Positions 62,543 to 64,000 of a stretch of DNA of 64,000 nucleotides are shown here, in pieces. A program made the position numbers and the translations under genes. Position 1 is the first letter of the stretch. Each line of letters opens with the position of its first letter. A model generated the notes under the pieces. That model was given only the letters and a program-made list of their open reading frames with translations. It made no database searches and was not told the origin of the DNA. Source of the DNA: Phycisphaerales bacterium. GTDB taxonomy: Bacteria > Planctomycetota > Phycisphaerae > Phycisphaerales > SM1A02. The stretch covers positions 62,001 through 126,000 of the forward strand of contig JABAAL010000022.1 in the NCBI GenBank assembly GCA_014238785.1. The letters are read 5' to 3'.

Positions 62543-62956
62543 AATGTGGGTTCTCCTACTCCTATGATGATATCAACGCTGTAGAGATATATTAATGCCT
62601 ACAACCAACTTGTTTGGACTAATCCACTTAAATACACCTTTAAGCCCATTTGACCAGTAAGAGTCTTTAGGGGGTTGAAGTGAAGGACGATGGACAACTA
62701 TAGCGCCTAGATCTACTTGATCCATAGGTGGTATGACAACCAAAAACGAGGATGAATCCACGAATTTCGCAATTTGCTACGGCTGCAAATGAATAAATAA
62801 GAATAAATATTTCTGAAAAAGTGGATTAACAGCCTAATAAGGCTGATTTTACACTTTTTTCCTAATTGGGTTCACAAGTGTCATTTGAGCGCCTATGAGG
62901 TGCACCTGTCGAGACGTTCTCGACCATGAAATTTTCCCCTCACTTTGGAGTTAGCT
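62543..62956. other. 414-base divergent regulatory region
   Basis: It separates the Pqi-Ebo operon (minus) from the last gene (plus). A 62-codon minus-strand frame from GTG 62761 to 62573 is open but not convincing. CAGCCT/AGGCTG (62830-62845) forms a hairpin followed by T-rich sequence, and GTCGAGA-CGT-TCTCGAC (62908-62924) is a perfect seven-pair stem 32 bases before the ATG at 62957, in the probable leader of that gene. TATCAT, about 30 bases before the lipoprotein start, may be the operon's -10. Confidence 0.4.
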
Positions 62957-64000
62957 ATGACAACCCTACCAACGACTCTGGCCATGATCGCCGCGTCAAT
63001 CACAGTTACAACAGCATTCTCAGTACAAAACGCAGACCTAAATAATGACGGAATCGTCGACGGAATCGACCTAGTTTCCGTTACAAGCAACTTAGGGCAA
63101 GCATGCGACGGCGACTGCCCAGCAGACCTAAACAACGACGGAATAATCAATACAAGCGACATCATGGAGTTGATGCAACAATGGGGCGAAGTTGAAGGAT
63201 TCGTTGCAGAACAAGCTCAATCAGCAACTATTACTCCAACAGATTCATCAGATTCAAGCATTGAAGATAAAAGGGACCTCAGTTGGCAAGGCCAAGACCC
63301 TGTTCTTCTTGATGCCATCTACTACGATCAATACACTGAATTTTTTAGTCATGGTGGCTTCAACCGTTGGAATACAGCAAAGGAATACAACCAAGGCGAA
63401 CACGTACAGTCATGGGCAGCTGAAAACAACATCGCAGTCCAACCAATGGTGTATGGTTCGGTAGATTGGGATCACGACAACAATCTAACTGAAGAAGATA
63501 AAACAAACTTTGCAATCTGGCTAGATGAATATGTTCCAGCTGACTACGAAGGTCCTTTGTGCTTAGACCTTGAAGGTCAATGGTGGGGAATGCTTGATAC
63601 AACAAACCAAGCTGTTATGGATACAGTAATAAACGTATACCTTGAGCATTTAGAAGTTGCAAAGTCACTTCGTCCAAATGCAAAAATCGGTTTTTGGGGT
63701 TTTCCAAAGAAGACACACACCAATCCAAATATCCAAACAGCATCAGTAGATAGACTTCTTTCAGCGTGCACAGCAATCTTCCCAGACGTATATGAATGGA
63801 ACCCTGGTGGTAACGATTCCGCACGCCTTCAGCTTCATGTTGAACGCGCAATGGAAATGGTACATGGCCAAACTCCTGTTTACGCTCAAACTTCCCCACG
63901 CTATAAAACTTCTTCAACAAGCCCTCGTTACCTCCACGATCAAGCTGAATTCATGCGTGACCAAGTTCATTCTTCACTTAATGCAGTTTGGACTGACGCT
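62957..64000 (+). CDS. secreted protein with N-terminal dockerin and a hyaluronidase-like domain (partial)
   Basis: 348 codons are visible and the frame is open at the window end. Signal peptide (about 1-22), then at once two dockerin-type repeats (ADLNNDGIVDGIDLVSVTSN; ADLNNDGIINTSDIMELMQQ), a polar linker and a large domain. The segment EHLEVAKSLRPNAKIGFWGF and the acidic LCLDLEGQWW recall GH56 hyaluronidases, where a Glu after Asp is catalytic, but this is a weak match and the family is unproven. GGAG precedes ATG 62957. The dockerin position is unusual. Confidence 0.7.
   Translation, partial: MTTLPTTLAMIAASITVTTAFSVQNADLNNDGIVDGIDLVSVTSNLGQACDGDCPADLNNDGIINTSDIMELMQQWGEVEGFVAEQAQSATITPTDSSDSSIEDKRDLSWQGQDPVLLDAIYYDQYTEFFSHGGFNRWNTAKEYNQGEHVQSWAAENNIAVQPMVYGSVDWDHDNNLTEEDKTNFAIWLDEYVPADYEGPLCLDLEGQWWGMLDTTNQAVMDTVINVYLEHLEVAKSLRPNAKIGFWGFPKKTHTNPNIQTASVDRLLSACTAIFPDVYEWNPGGNDSARLQLHVERAMEMVHGQTPVYAQTSPRYKTSSTSPRYLHDQAEFMRDQVHSSLNAVWTDA

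Noticed and set aside
62573-62761. 62-codon minus-strand ORF upstream of the Pqi-Ebo operon
   Set aside because: GTG start, no ribosome binding site and no recognised family; noted in the region description only.
1-64000. CRISPR arrays, insertion sequences, integrases or attachment sites
   Set aside because: No spaced direct repeats, transposase or integrase motifs were seen on either strand; the tRNA genes are not followed by an integrase.

Overview
The window is a gene-dense bacterial chromosome segment of moderate GC with no rRNA, CRISPR array, insertion sequence or prophage. The gene content points to a marine planctomycete, probably class Phycisphaerae. The signs are many secreted proteins with dockerin-type repeats and a Cys-rich module, futalosine-pathway menaquinone synthesis (mqnC), a two-subunit topoisomerase VI beside gyrase, a TatC with a large insertion, and an ECF sigma/membrane anti-sigma pair with a prepilin-like ectodomain. 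This placement is inferred from gene content, not from a tree.

Bases 1-34,000 are mostly housekeeping. They hold rpsP-trmD-rplS (without rimM), a site-2 protease, an ECF sigma/anti-sigma pair, rpmI-rplT, a frameshifted prfB, an aminotransferase, serA, rpsO-pnp followed by a histidine kinase, a lipid kinase, an ANTAR response regulator, topoisomerase VI A and B, ndk, a sigma-70 factor, a membrane 4Fe-4S/TPR protein, a PTS EIIA protein, rsmB, metK, a DUF151 nuclease, truD, tadA, tatC, a CbpA-like co-chaperone, queC, gyrB and a lipoprotein amidase.

Bases 34,000-46,000 hold a stand-alone LON-domain protein, a branched-chain aminotransferase, a zinc-ribbon membrane protein, mqnC, a cyclodeaminase-like protein, a short pheT, a remnant resembling an O-antigen ligase, a lipoprotein/carbonic anhydrase operon and envelope redox proteins (glutathione peroxidase, a double thioredoxin-fold protein). 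Bases 46,000-55,200 are an accessory stretch of secreted proteins (cupredoxin, two esterases, a beta-helix protein) with dockerin tails, two tRNAs, a pseudopilin, a metallopeptidase, an inositol-monophosphatase-family enzyme and an orphan dockerin tail.

Bases 55,147-62,542 form the most interesting unit. Nine minus-strand genes, nearly all overlapping start to stop, join a compact PqiA/PqiB-type (MCE) lipid-transport module and an OB-fold lipoprotein to homologues of the ebo metabolite-traffic cluster: EboD-like dehydroquinate synthase, a small unknown protein, EboB-like TatD hydrolase, EboE-like TIM barrel, EboC-like UbiA prenyltransferase and EboF-like phosphodiesterase. The organisation suggests that a prenylated or otherwise lipophilic small molecule is made or handled by the Ebo proteins and moved across the envelope by the MCE module. 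The window ends inside a secreted protein with an N-terminal dockerin and a possible hyaluronidase-like domain.

Two expression features recur. Several housekeeping genes carry an extended -10 element with the core TGCTA. Several others place a -10 hexamer 6-8 bases before the ATG without a Shine-Dalgarno sequence, which predicts leaderless mRNAs.
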